The notes beneath the pieces were generated by a model that was given only the letters and a program-made list of their open reading frames with translations, was not told where the DNA came from and did no database searches. 64,000 nt of DNA from Saprospiraceae bacterium (GTDB lineage Bacteria; Bacteroidota; Bacteroidia; Chitinophagales; Saprospiraceae): contig JADJYH010000013.1 in the NCBI GenBank assembly GCA_016719855.1, positions 62,001-126,000 on the forward strand. Direction: 5' to 3'. Positions 19,351 to 27,468 of the stretch are shown here, one piece after another (the stretch's first letter is position 1; each line of letters opens with the position of its first letter). Both the position numbers and the translations under genes were made by a program.

Positions 19351-20976
19351 TTATTTATTCAACGCTTCCAGCGTGGATTTATGCTTCTCCCACATATAAT
19401 TTGCCGGGCTGTAGCTTACCAGACCGGGGTTTTCTGCAAGGATATAATATTCTATGGACTGCTCCCCGTTTTGTGGCACGATGGTCACGCCGAAAACATT
19501 GTTGTTCGCTGTGCCATCATCGTATTTGCCGTTGTCCAGCATTGTCACTTGGCTGAATGGGCCTTTGCCGTCCAGACGGTAGAACAGTTCCACCCGGCGA
19601 GGGTATTTGTCCACCTTGGCGGTAATATGAAATTGCTCCACTTTCTGGTTGGACAGGGGCTTGCGACCTTCCACCTGGACTTCCAACACATCGGGCGGAA
19701 AAACAGAAAGCTCGGGATGTGTTTTCAAAAAGGCGGTCCGGCGGGTCATCAGCTCCAACAACCCAGGAATTTTACTCTTTTTGCCGACGGTTTTGGCTAG
19801 GCTGGCATCGAAATCAGCAATGGTGTAGTACTTGTTCGGGTCGGCGACTACCTCCTTGCGAATGCCTGCTTGCAGCTCCTTGGCCCGCTTCTCAAATTTG
19901 CCGCTGACGAACCAATCTTGCATGATTGTGCGCAGGTGAGAGAGGTATATTTTTTTATAGTTGGGGTCTTCCAACAGTTTGCTAATCAACGGTTTGGTCG
20001 TGTTGTCAATGTGCAGCAGCGGGTTGAGTTCCTGCAAGGCCTTCAGCTTGAGGTCGGAGCCAGTGCCGATGTTTTTGAAGCTACCGAAAGACAAGTTGAG
20101 GTCCCAAAGGATTGGATAAAAACGCCCATCGTCATCTTGGTACAAATAGTAGTTGACACTGTGCTGGCCGGAGTAGCTGCTCAGGTTCACGATGATGTTG
20201 TTGAAGGCCAGCATCCAGAGCGTCACGTCCACGTTCAGCACCGTCTCGATTTTGTCGGGATCCTCGTTCAGAATCCTTGCAAGTTCCATCAGTTCCTTCG
20301 TGCCGTGTTCCGAGATTTTTTCAAAATTGTTCTCGTAGCAACTGACCAGTTTGTCGTACTCCAGCGAGCCGAAGAGGTTGTTCTTACATCCGGCAGGTGA
20401 AGGGCCAGCGTCTTGGTTGGCCTTGAAGAACGCATTGTCACTGCTGGCAAAATAGCGGCTCAAAAACTGCTCCTCGTTCACCGATTCCACGTTGGCCATT
20501 AGGCCGTAATATTTGCCGTTGACGGTCACTTTGGCGTAGTTGGCTTTAGGCGCTGGCATGTAGGAGCGGGCAATCTCGTAGCCCAAAACCTCCCGCAACA
20601 AGCTGGGGTCACGGAGTGTGTTAGAGAGTTTCAGCACATGGTAGCCCTGGTAGGTCTGGACTTTGTCCTTCATGTCCAGCACGATGTGCAGCGGGTTGCG
20701 AGGGGTGCCGGGGGCAAAAGACTTGAAACCCCGAAAACGCACACCCGCATTTTCATACTTTTGGCCATTCAGTTCTACCACCGCAGGCAAAAGCCCGTCG
20801 CCGTTGAAGCGGAGGGAATCGAGGTAGTAGCTCCAGTTGGCTTGTTTGAAGGAAACGTTTATGTCTTGCACCTTCTCAGTGGCGAAAAGGTCGGTAGGTG
20901 CTGGTTTTGTCTGCGCAATGGCGATTTGAAGACCACCGAACAAAAGAAAAAACAGGGATAGTGAAAAATGTTTCAT
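19351..20976 (-). CDS. CotH-kinase family exported protein 2
   Basis: 541 residues from ATG 20976; an ATG 15 nt further upstream would add MLFSN before the signal peptide MKHFSLSLFFLLFGGLQIAIAQ and is less likely. CotH features match the paralogue downstream: LKLSNTLRDPSLLREVLGYE, NLSSYSGQHSVNYYLYQDD, PILWDLNLSFGSF. The C-terminal 110 residues (QVEGRKPLSNQKVEQFHI... ) form an Ig-like beta domain ending ENPGLVSYSPANYMWE. The two proteins share gene order, signal peptide, domain plan and C-terminal domain, so they arose by tandem duplication, but they are well diverged. Likely role: a secreted atypical kinase acting on surface proteins; substrate unknown. A palindrome lies just upstream. Confidence 0.8.
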   Translation of the reverse strand: MKHFSLSLFFLLFGGLQIAIAQTKPAPTDLFATEKVQDINVSFKQANWSYYLDSLRFNGDGLLPAVVELNGQKYENAGVRFRGFKSFAPGTPRNPLHIVLDMKDKVQTYQGYHVLKLSNTLRDPSLLREVLGYEIARSYMPAPKANYAKVTVNGKYYGLMANVESVNEEQFLSRYFASSDNAFFKANQDAGPSPAGCKNNLFGSLEYDKLVSCYENNFEKISEHGTKELMELARILNEDPDKIETVLNVDVTLWMLAFNNIIVNLSSYSGQHSVNYYLYQDDDGRFYPILWDLNLSFGSFKNIGTGSDLKLKALQELNPLLHIDNTTKPLISKLLEDPNYKKIYLSHLRTIMQDWFVSGKFEKRAKELQAGIRKEVVADPNKYYTIADFDASLAKTVGKKSKIPGLLELMTRRTAFLKTHPELSVFPPDVLEVQVEGRKPLSNQKVEQFHITAKVDKYPRRVELFYRLDGKGPFSQVTMLDNGKYDDGTANNNVFGVTIVPQNGEQSIEYYILAENPGLVSYSPANYMWEKHKSTLEALNK

Positions 20977-21003
20977 GTTTGAAAATAACAATTATCAGAT
21001 TTG

Positions 21004-21025
21004 TTTTCAAATAATTATTTGAAAA
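21004..21025. promoter_or_regulatory. 22-bp perfect palindrome upstream of the CotH gene
   Basis: Half-site TTTTCAAATAA is followed at once by its exact complement (21004-21014 and 21015-21025). It is 28 bp from the CotH start at 20976. Further half-sites lie around it: TTTGAAAATAA at 20979-20989, TTTTCAAAATAAG near 21051 and GTTTGAAAG near 21064. Such clustering suggests a binding site for a dimeric regulator, but no regulator gene is nearby. Confidence 0.45.
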
Positions 21026-21130
21026 TCAATGGTTTATGCCTCAAAAGCTGTTTTCAAAATAAGTTTGAAAGCAAACAGTTTGAATCAATCTGCAATAATA
21101 AAAAAACTTGGCCTCCCAAAGGGCTGCTGG

Positions 21131-21622
21131 TCAAGTTGTTTCCTCAAAATAACCCGTTTTTGTGTTCTTACGGACTTTGTTCCAAGGAAAATACCGCCCG
21201 TTCATCACCACATAAACCCCCGGAGGCAGGGTCTGCAAAAATGCCAAGGCACTCCCAAGGTTGAAAAACCCATCGGATGAAGTGCCAAAAGCATACGGCA
21301 CCATCGCCCCGGTCAGCACAATCGTCTTGTCCTCTAAACCGTAGGTTGCCAGGAACTCAGCGGTTTTCACCATCGTGTCCGTTCCGTGCGTGATGAGGAT
21401 TTTTTCGAACTGGCAGCGTTTGCAGTTGTGGGCGATGATTTCCCGGTCGGCATCCTGAATCTCCAGGCTGTCCACCATCATCAGCGTTTTCACATCCAGG
21501 TCAATGGTGCAGCGCCCCCTTTCGAGCATGGTGGGCACATGAGTGCTCTTGAAGTACAGCCCCCCCGAGATGTAATTGTACTCCTTGTCGAAAGTCCCCC
21601 CTGTGATGAAAACCTGTATCAT
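21131..21622 (-). CDS. Short asparaginase-domain protein
   Basis: 163 residues, only the N-terminal domain of the asparaginase/GatD fold. ITGGTFDKEY holds the first catalytic Thr (Thr10), and ILITHGTDTMVKTAEFL holds the second Thr-Asp pair (TD at 81-82). IVLTGAMVPYAFGTSSD follows as in type I enzymes. Full asparaginases are about 330 residues and need the C-terminal domain for oligomer contacts; this single-domain version is a recognised separate group of uncertain substrate. No signal peptide, so cytoplasmic. Confidence 0.8.
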   Translation of the reverse strand: MIQVFITGGTFDKEYNYISGGLYFKSTHVPTMLERGRCTIDLDVKTLMMVDSLEIQDADREIIAHNCKRCQFEKILITHGTDTMVKTAEFLATYGLEDKTIVLTGAMVPYAFGTSSDGFFNLGSALAFLQTLPPGVYVVMNGRYFPWNKVRKNTKTGYFEETT

Positions 21623-21739
21623 GTATGCTTAAGTTGTTGGCAACAGTGGGCGCAAAGATTGGGAATTCTAAGTAGGGGAGGGTGGGTTTTGGGAAAAATA
21701 TTTGGGAAGGGGGGCGGTAGTCGTCCTTAGCTTCATTGG

Positions 21740-21900
21740 CGTCAGGTAGCAGCCACAATGTCACATCCTGTTAGGCTTAATTCTATTTTTTCTCCAATGC
21801 CCTTTCAAACTTCCCAGCTTCGGGCAGCAACGTCGGGGAGGTTCAAAACCCTCCCCGACGTTTGGCTACAAATAACTCACCACCCGCTCCTCTTTCAAAA
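21740..21900 (-). pseudogene. Repeated gene 3'-end fragment, copy A, split by a hairpin
   Basis: On the minus strand, 21892 to 21868 reads EERVVSYL and a TAG stop. Directly after comes the palindrome at 21829-21862, and then a second partial copy (PEAGKFERALEKK, stop) that matches the region upstream of EERVVSYL in the best-preserved copy at 27.3 kb. The 21623-22084 space holds no intact gene. The stretch 21900-22084 can be read as LQADFQTNLLPLLQSCANG in one frame, perhaps more of the same lost gene. Confidence 0.55.
21829..21862. repeat. Palindromic element P1, copy 1
   Basis: Arms AACGTCGGGGAGG and CCTCCCCGACGTT (13 bp, perfect) around an 8-nt TTCAAAAC loop. Two more copies with the same arms lie at 25573-25605 and 26978-27010. 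All three follow the stop codon of a repeated gene fragment, at the same distance. Confidence 0.75.
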
Positions 21901-22084
21901 GTTGGAAGGTCACGGCCAAGGTTTATCGTTTCCCGTAAGCCGTGCTTCTGGCCATTGGCGCAGGATTGGAGGAGGGGGAGTAGGTTGGTTTGAAAGTCGG
22001 CTTGTAGGGCGGCGGCCTTATTTCAAGTTTTCTTCGGCCAAATACCGTCGCAACAGTCGGAGAAATACAGCCGTCTGCTCTCTT

Positions 22085-23247
22085 TCAGATTTCACGGAGG
22101 TAATACACTACTGCTTCGACGGTCTTGTAATCCTTCATTCGATGGTGCTTGGTCAGGTACTTGCCATTGGATGGAAAAATCTCATCGGCCATTTTGGACC
22201 TTTCTTCCAATAATCTGTGAACCTGCATGGTTGGCAGGTCAATACGCAGGAATTCCTTCAAAAAAGGCATGGATCGGTTTTCGGGGGCTACATTATCTTG
22301 CCGGGTGATGGACAGGTAAGCAAAATCTTCTTCCACTATCAAACGTTGGGGCGTACCGTCCAAGCGGCCAAGGTCCTTGATATGGTCAGTGATGCAGGCC
22401 GTGCGGACGGTTCCTTTCCCAAAATCCACTTCCACGAAATATGCCTTCAAGCCCTGTTTCCCACCCGGCAATTCCAGATTGGAGGTGTATATGCAATAAA
22501 GACGGTCGCCGCTGCTGACTATTTTGTTGAAACTGCCCTTTGATGGCAAATCCGGCAGGGCTATTTTTTGGCCTTTGCCTCCTTTCGCTCAAGGTCGAGC
22601 AGGCAAAACACAGCCTCTCCAGCGCCCGCATCTTTGACTACATAGGCGGCCTCGTTGCCTTTCACCGTAAACTGCCCGTTGGTAGCGCTGGAGGTAATGT
22701 ATTTGGTCGAGGGCGTCTGGTACACAGCGCTGCCCGTTTTTGAGTTTACCATCAGCAAGTGGTTGTTGACACCTAAATCAAAATACACCCAATAATCCTT
22801 CCAAGTATAAGGTGCAGATGTGCCGGCATAGCGTGTCTTCAAACTGCTGGTAGTCGCTTTGTTGTCCTTCATCATAATGGTATTCCGGCTGTACTTATTT
22901 TCGTTTATCAGGTAATGGTAGAAATTGACAAACAAGTCCCCCTCCGAATAATTGAGGTTCAAATCATTGCAGAGCATGGAACTAAGGCCAGCCATTTTGC
23001 CCGAACCTGGCGCCGTTTCCATTAAAAAACCATGTGGAATGCTGTCCCTTTTGATTTTCCCACTGGTGAAGTCTATCCGTTCAATATAATGTTCGTACAG
23101 ATTTATTACCTGCCCGTCCAAATGAAAGGAATTCCAGACCTGTGCCTGCGTATAGGGCACCGATAGGCTGTCCAACACTGTTTGCGTCTGTGCCTGTAGG
23201 CTTGTTACACAGACTAGCATTAAAAATAGCGTATTGAATTTATTCAT
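22085..23247 (-). CDS. Exported protein of unknown function (one frameshift)
   Basis: About 387 residues from ATG 23247 (an ATG 9 nt upstream is possible). Signal peptide MNKFNTLFLMLVCVTSLQAQ. The rest shows repeated short strands with charged turns (WNSFHLDGQVINLYEHYIER, YWVYFDLGVNNHLLMVNS, NKIVSSGDRLYCIYTSNLEL), which suggests a beta-propeller, but no motif fixes a family. The frame stops at TAG after KEAKAK in an A6 run (complement of T6 22564-22569). One more A gives AKKIALPDLPSKGSF and carries on to the end, YYLREI. It lies just downstream of the WG-repeat gene on the same strand, 63 nt away. Confidence 0.6.
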
Positions 23248-23310
23248 GTATTGCATATTTTGAGCAATTTGTTTTATAAGGTTCAGTTGATAACTAACGA
23301 TTTCTGCAAC

Positions 23311-25350
23311 TTATTCCGCCCTGTGCTTCACGACTAAAAAGCACCGGCAATGGACCGCCCTACCATCTTTCTTGGCGGGCACCCACCGAGGCATCTGCCC
23401 GGCTACACGCTCTACATCCCGGTTGCAGTTATTGCCGAAAGGGCTCCAGCTTCGGATATTGGAGAAGCTGCCATCCTCCCTCCCCACGATTTCCAGTTTT
23501 GTATGGCCATACCTTTCGTCCTTGGTCTGCCGCATGACTTCACAGGGCTGTAGGCGTTTTGGGAAAAACACCGCTGCCGAATCCGGCCCACCTGGGAACT
23601 GTGGAGGCGTATCCACTTGCTCGGCTTCCCAGATTTCTTCCTTGATTGGAGGTACCTCTATGGTTAGTATGGCCACCCCCTCTTCATCTACCTGGTTTTT
23701 GGGTACTTCAGTGGCCTTCTTCGTTACTGGAAAATTGTTGTTTGCTGGCTGCTGTACTTCTTCGGCGATGGAACTTGGGGGATTGGGCTGATGGTCTGGG
23801 ACAACAGGTGCAGTCATTGGGGGGGCGGCAGCATCAGGGAGATAAAACTCCTTTCCTTCGTTATTAACTCCAATCCAGCCGCCGCCGGGCTTTGGCGCAA
23901 CCACAAGTAGTTCGCCAGTTGCATTTGGCATTTTTTCAAAAATCTGTTTTTGCCAATCATAGGGCTTGGTCGCCCCATCGAGTTTTCCCTGGTAAAGTTG
24001 TTTGCCTTCCGGTGTCAACATCACGGCTAAGCTGTCTTTCAAGGCCATATAGATGCCGGGGCGAAGCTCATTGACATGGCGAAGCTCAAACGCCGTTTGC
24101 GCCGTGTCGCCATCGAGGTGCAGGAAACCGAACAAGCCGTCGCCCCCACGGCTCGCCAACAAGATGCGGGGGTTGCTGGTGTGCGACAAGACGGCGAACG
24201 GCGATGCCAGTATCGGCTTGCCAGTCAAATCAAAAGCCATCACCTCCCGCTTGGCAGGCCACGCCGGTTCCTTGGAGGCGAAAAGTGGCTGATTTTCGGA
24301 ACGGTACCAAATTTCTTTGTACTCAATGGGCAATATGACCGAGGCGTCGCTGGCAGAATACAAGCCCTTCAGATAGGGCGCTTGCGGATTGCCTATCAGC
24401 AAATAACGCTGGGGTTGGGCATCAGGGTCGTCCTTGTAGGGGTTGTAAACCCCCGGTTCACGGATATTGTATTCCATGGGAAGGATGACCTGCCCATCGG
24501 GTGCATACAGGCCGGACTTGTGCGCCACATCCTCTACCCGGTAATATTTTTCATGCCTGAATACTTGCCAGGTGCCCAACGGGACAATGGGACGGCCCTT
24601 CTTATCCACCACCCCGTGTTTATAGTCGGTAGTGCTCACCATGAACTGGCCGGGCAGGGCAGGCTGGACCGACCGGTATTTCAACGGCAAAATGGTATCG
24701 CCTTTAAAATTGAGCAGCCCGTAGTCGTCGTAGGAACCAGAGATAATCACATCACCGTCCGTCCAGCGGGCATTGGGCATCGCCGCTGGGAATATGGGCC
24801 GTCCTTGCCGGTCGGTATAGCGGGACCTGTTGTCATGACCAAGAATTTTCAGGGAGTTGCTGTCGAAGCCAGGTTCGACGGTCTTGCCCGGCAATTTATA
24901 AAGCGGCACCCCTTTACCGTCGTACAACTGGACCTCCGTCTCTCCCGCCGCACGGCCCGACAACAGGTTTTGGTCAATCACAGCGACGCTCTCAAAACGC
25001 ATCGGCAAAATGAATTCGCCCCGTGCATTGACGATGCCCCAAGTGGAGGTCTTCTTTTTCACCAAGCTGAAACCGCCACGCTTGAGGTGAAGCCGAATTT
25101 GCTGGTACTCAAAAGGGAGGATGACTTTACCATGACCGTTTATCAAGCCACGATATGAGCCTTTTTGGGCTACCATGATGCTGTCCCAGTCACTTGGCAG
25201 CTCATCGTACTCAAAAGGGATAAGGGTCTTCCCTTGTCGGTCATAAAACCCTTTTTTATGGGTGTTCGGGTCGGTCTTGCGGCGCTGGGCTTGGGCCGCT
25301 GGGATGACGGCAAACACCAGAATCATTAAAGCGATGTGTTTGAAAGTCAT
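23311..25350 (-). CDS. WG-repeat exported protein with TonB-like C-terminal domain
   Basis: 679 residues. Signal peptide MTFKHIALMILVFAVIPAAQAQ. At least eight WG/KWG-type repeats fill residues about 30-460: GFYDRQGKTLIPFEYDEL, YRGLINGHGKVILPFEYQQI, TWGIVNARGEFILPMRFESV, DYGLLNFKGDTILPLKYRSV, KHGVVDKKGRPIVPLG, KSGLYAPDGQVILPMEYN. After a proline-rich linker the last 100 residues (TPPQFPGGPDSAAVFFPKRL, GHTKLEIVGREDGSFSNIRS) look like the TonB C-terminal fold that Bacteroidota attach to many envelope proteins. No membrane anchor other than the signal peptide. Role unknown; the TonB-like end suggests contact with peptidoglycan or a partner protein. Confidence 0.75.
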   Translation of the reverse strand: MTFKHIALMILVFAVIPAAQAQRRKTDPNTHKKGFYDRQGKTLIPFEYDELPSDWDSIMVAQKGSYRGLINGHGKVILPFEYQQIRLHLKRGGFSLVKKKTSTWGIVNARGEFILPMRFESVAVIDQNLLSGRAAGETEVQLYDGKGVPLYKLPGKTVEPGFDSNSLKILGHDNRSRYTDRQGRPIFPAAMPNARWTDGDVIISGSYDDYGLLNFKGDTILPLKYRSVQPALPGQFMVSTTDYKHGVVDKKGRPIVPLGTWQVFRHEKYYRVEDVAHKSGLYAPDGQVILPMEYNIREPGVYNPYKDDPDAQPQRYLLIGNPQAPYLKGLYSASDASVILPIEYKEIWYRSENQPLFASKEPAWPAKREVMAFDLTGKPILASPFAVLSHTSNPRILLASRGGDGLFGFLHLDGDTAQTAFELRHVNELRPGIYMALKDSLAVMLTPEGKQLYQGKLDGATKPYDWQKQIFEKMPNATGELLVVAPKPGGGWIGVNNEGKEFYLPDAAAPPMTAPVVPDHQPNPPSSIAEEVQQPANNNFPVTKKATEVPKNQVDEEGVAILTIEVPPIKEEIWEAEQVDTPPQFPGGPDSAAVFFPKRLQPCEVMRQTKDERYGHTKLEIVGREDGSFSNIRSWSPFGNNCNRDVERVAGQMPRWVPAKKDGRAVHCRCFLVVKHRAE

Positions 25351-25540
25351 GCGAATAGGTTGAATTTCAATAAAATGAGGGTCTCGGTTATTGGTTTATT
25401 GTTACTGTAATTGTAGTTTCCTCCTCTAGCCCATACCGTCGGAATCAGCATCTACGTGATTTCAAAATTAGCACGAAAAACCGAGTACCACGTCCTGCGA
25501 ATTCCAAAAATCTAAAAATCTGTGGTTCAGACACCCTCCA

Positions 25541-25711
25541 CCACCTTTTCAAACTTCCCAGCTTCGGGCAGCAACGTCGGGGAGGTTCAAAACCTCCCCG
25601 ACGTTTGGCTACAGGTATGAAGGGATGGTTTCCTCCCCCCTATCCGCATTCAGCGCAGCGACCAGTGCATACAAAGCCATTTCGAACTTGGCATCGTACT
25701 GCCTGTGGCAA
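25541..25711 (-). pseudogene. Repeated gene 3'-end fragment, copy B
   Basis: Starting right after the stop of the T9SS gene (25712), the minus strand reads HRQYDAKFEMALYALVAAL, then NADRGEETIPSYL and a TAG stop at 25609-25611. This parallels DDAKFEKALDTLVARL ... RVVSYL in the copy at 27.3 kb, so it is a diverged paralogue of the same C-terminus. Palindrome P1 follows (25573-25605), then LPEAGKFEK again. The remaining 25351-25540 holds no gene that I can see. Confidence 0.5.
25573..25605. repeat. Palindromic element P1, copy 2
   Basis: AACGTCGGGGAGG, a 7-nt TTCAAAA loop, then CCTCCCCGACGTT. Flanks CTTCCCAGCTTCGGGCAGC on the left and TGGCTACA on the right are shared with copy 1. Confidence 0.75.
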
Positions 25712-26857
25712 TTACAGTTTGATAAACTTCCGTACGACCAAAGATCCATGACTGGAAATCATCAAAAAATATACTCCAGGCTGTAATTGGTCTGTATCAA
25801 TTAATATATCCTCGTTGACCGCATGAACAGTTACTGGGGGTAATGCCAGCTTGCCAAAAGCGTTGTACACGCCAAATGTCAAACCTTCGCCCTTCGTGAT
25901 GGGAAGATTGGACAAATGCAGCACTTGGCCAGCAGGGTTCGGCGACAATACAAGCTGAGCTAGCTCCTGCTCCCATTCATGGGTTCCAGATACACAGCCC
26001 ACTTTTGTGATTTCAATCGTATTGTCGGATAAGTCAATGCACCCTTGCACGTCGTCCAGCTTGCCACCAATTTCCAATCCAATCAATTGGCCCTCATAGC
26101 TGAGCAGGTGTATAAACGAGGTACCCGTTGGTGCACCTTCAAAATTTAAACTTGTTGACTCAGGTACATAGTCTTGGATTGTTCCGACCGAATCCGTTGC
26201 AACGAAGTACCATGAAGGGCTCAAATTTCCAGAGAAACTAACGAAAACATAGTCGGCAATTGAATCATTCACGCACACAAGCGTTGGGTCGTCCGTTTCG
26301 ATAGTGCCCGCAATTACTTGGCAGCCAGAACCGTTTTCTGCACAGGGAGAGGGTGAAAAAGCAAGAGCCCAATCTGCTACCTCATTCCCGCTGCCGTCAT
26401 ATTCCAAGGAACCATCCGCAGGAATGGCGGCGGTGAAGCCGCCAGTTGGCCAAATGCCCGCAGTGGTAGCCAATGATTCATTGGGATGACCGGAAGAACC
26501 CCACTGTACGTAATCAACAAGCGCTAACGGGTCTGTCGTGTTCGAAGAACTGAACAAGGCAATTTCACCGCCATCCAATTCGACCAGGTCCGACTCTCCA
26601 ACCAATATTGACCCCGGTGCTAAAGGATTGATAGTGGCAGGTGGAAAAGGACAAATTATCCCCAACTGTGACAATTGATAACAAACTGCACCATTGCAAA
26701 CAAAGTATCCCAACACATTCACACCTGTGCTGCCGATATTTTTGATTTCAATGCGGCCATCTGAACCTATTTCATTCAACACGATTTGGCTTTTTGCCTG
26801 GTTCATGGTCGTTAACAATGCCATAGAAAGCATCCATGCTGTAATTTTTCCTTTCAT
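25712..26857 (-). CDS. T9SS-exported lamin-tail-like protein
   Basis: 381 residues. Signal peptide MKGKITAWMLSMALLTTMNQAKSQ. The first domain (IVLNEIGSDGRIEIKNIGST, LGYFVCNG, GGEIALFSSSNTTDPLALVD, VDYVQWGSSG) matches the lamin-tail domain seen in many secreted Bacteroidota proteins. A middle Ig-like part follows (TIETDDPTLVCVNDS, SWYFVATDSVGTIQDY). The last 85 residues are a T9SS type A sorting domain: LVLSPNPAGQVLHLSNLP, VYNAFGKLALPP, LQPGVYFLMISSHGSLVVRK. It should be carried across the outer membrane by the T9SS and lipid-anchored or released. Several Cys pairs suggest disulfides. Confidence 0.8.
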   Translation of the reverse strand: MKGKITAWMLSMALLTTMNQAKSQIVLNEIGSDGRIEIKNIGSTGVNVLGYFVCNGAVCYQLSQLGIICPFPPATINPLAPGSILVGESDLVELDGGEIALFSSSNTTDPLALVDYVQWGSSGHPNESLATTAGIWPTGGFTAAIPADGSLEYDGSGNEVADWALAFSPSPCAENGSGCQVIAGTIETDDPTLVCVNDSIADYVFVSFSGNLSPSWYFVATDSVGTIQDYVPESTSLNFEGAPTGTSFIHLLSYEGQLIGLEIGGKLDDVQGCIDLSDNTIEITKVGCVSGTHEWEQELAQLVLSPNPAGQVLHLSNLPITKGEGLTFGVYNAFGKLALPPVTVHAVNEDILIDTDQLQPGVYFLMISSHGSLVVRKFIKL

Positions 26858-26889
26858 GATTAATTAATTTTAAAGCGTTTAAAATGTTG

Positions 26890-27110
26890 TTTGTTGTTTA
26901 AAATTTTGGTTGGACTTTTAGCAAAACAAGCGGCCAGCGCATCCAATTCCTTTTTCGGGCTGCGCAGCCCCGTGTGCAACGTCGGGGAGGTTCAAAACCT
27001 CCCCGACGTTTGGCTACAAATAACTCACCACCCGCTCCTCACCCCTTGTTGTCATTGCCGTAGGCAACCTCGCCACCAGCGCATCCAATGCTTTTTAAAC
27101 CTCGCAGCTT
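26890..27110 (-). pseudogene. Repeated gene 3'-end fragment, copy C
   Basis: From about 27110 down to 27016 the minus strand reads EAARFKKALDALVARL, PTAMTTRG, EERVVSYL and a TAG stop; one A must be added in AAAAA before GCATTG to keep frame. The P1 palindrome (26978-27010) follows, then another partial copy (KKELDALAACFAKSP) at 26975-26900. With the fragment at 27256 this makes a tandem set. No intact gene lies in 26858-27468. Confidence 0.55.
26978..27010. repeat. Palindromic element P1, copy 3
   Basis: Same 13-bp arms (AACGTCGGGGAGG) and 7-nt loop as at 25573. The right flank TGGCTACAAATAACTCACCA matches copy 1; the left flank differs and holds its own small palindrome GGGCTGCGCAGCCC. Confidence 0.75.
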
Positions 27111-27134
27111 CGGGCCAGTCCATCACGACCACGG

Positions 27135-27239
27135 CCCCTGACCCCTAAAGGGGAACCTAAAACTGTCCATTCCTAGGAACTCCATCGTTATGAAGTTCCT
27201 ACTCCTGTGCGTCCATGGTTCCCCTTTAGGGGTCAGGGG
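27135..27239. repeat. Nested inverted repeat with 23-bp perfect arms
   Basis: Arms at 27135-27157 (starting CCCCTGACCCCTAAAGGGG) and 27217-27239 are exact complements. Each arm is itself partly palindromic (CCCCTAAAGGGG, CCCCTTTAGGGG), and the 59-nt interior has a further small stem (AGGAACTCC with GAAGTTCCT). It lies between two copies of the repeated gene fragment. It could be a small mobile palindrome (REP/MITE type), but no flanking target duplication was identified. Confidence 0.6.
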
Positions 27240-27255
27240 TAGTCAGGCGACACCC

Positions 27256-27402
27256 TCACAAATAACTCACCACCCGCTCCTCCTCCCTTTCTGTCATTGC
27301 CGCAGGCAACCTCGCCACCAGCGTATCCAATGCCTTTTCAAACTTCGCATCATCCTGCCAGTCTTTGAAATCGCCGATGAGGTAGTAGTCGCTTGGACTA
27401 CT
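27256..27402 (-). pseudogene. Repeated gene 3'-end fragment, best-preserved copy D
   Basis: The minus strand reads SPSDYYLIGDFKDWQDDAKF, then EKALDTLVARLPAAMTEREE, ERVVSYL and a TGA stop at 27256-27258. It is about 47 codons of clean, charged, helical protein C-terminus without a start. Upstream it is cut by the P2 hairpin at 27405-27437. I do not recognise the parent family. The parent gene must be present elsewhere in the genome or have been lost. Confidence 0.6.
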
Positions 27403-27404
27403 AT

Positions 27405-27437
27405 AGACCTTCAAAGTTTCACAAACTTTGAAGGTCT
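27405..27437. repeat. Palindromic element P2
   Basis: AGACCTTCAAAGTTT, a CAC loop, then AAACTTTGAAGGTCT: perfect 15-bp arms. It sits at the broken edge of gene fragment D, 31 nt from the end of the P-loop gene. Similar AGACCTTCAA-type hairpins with small loops are the same class of element as P1 but share no sequence with it. Confidence 0.7.
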
Positions 27438-27468
27438 GGGCTGGATTGCTGGGCGGCGAGGGATTGGC

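Noticed and set aside
26900..27440. Insertion sequence
   Set aside because: Many inverted repeats but no transposase frame, no terminal repeat pair enclosing a gene and no target duplication found.
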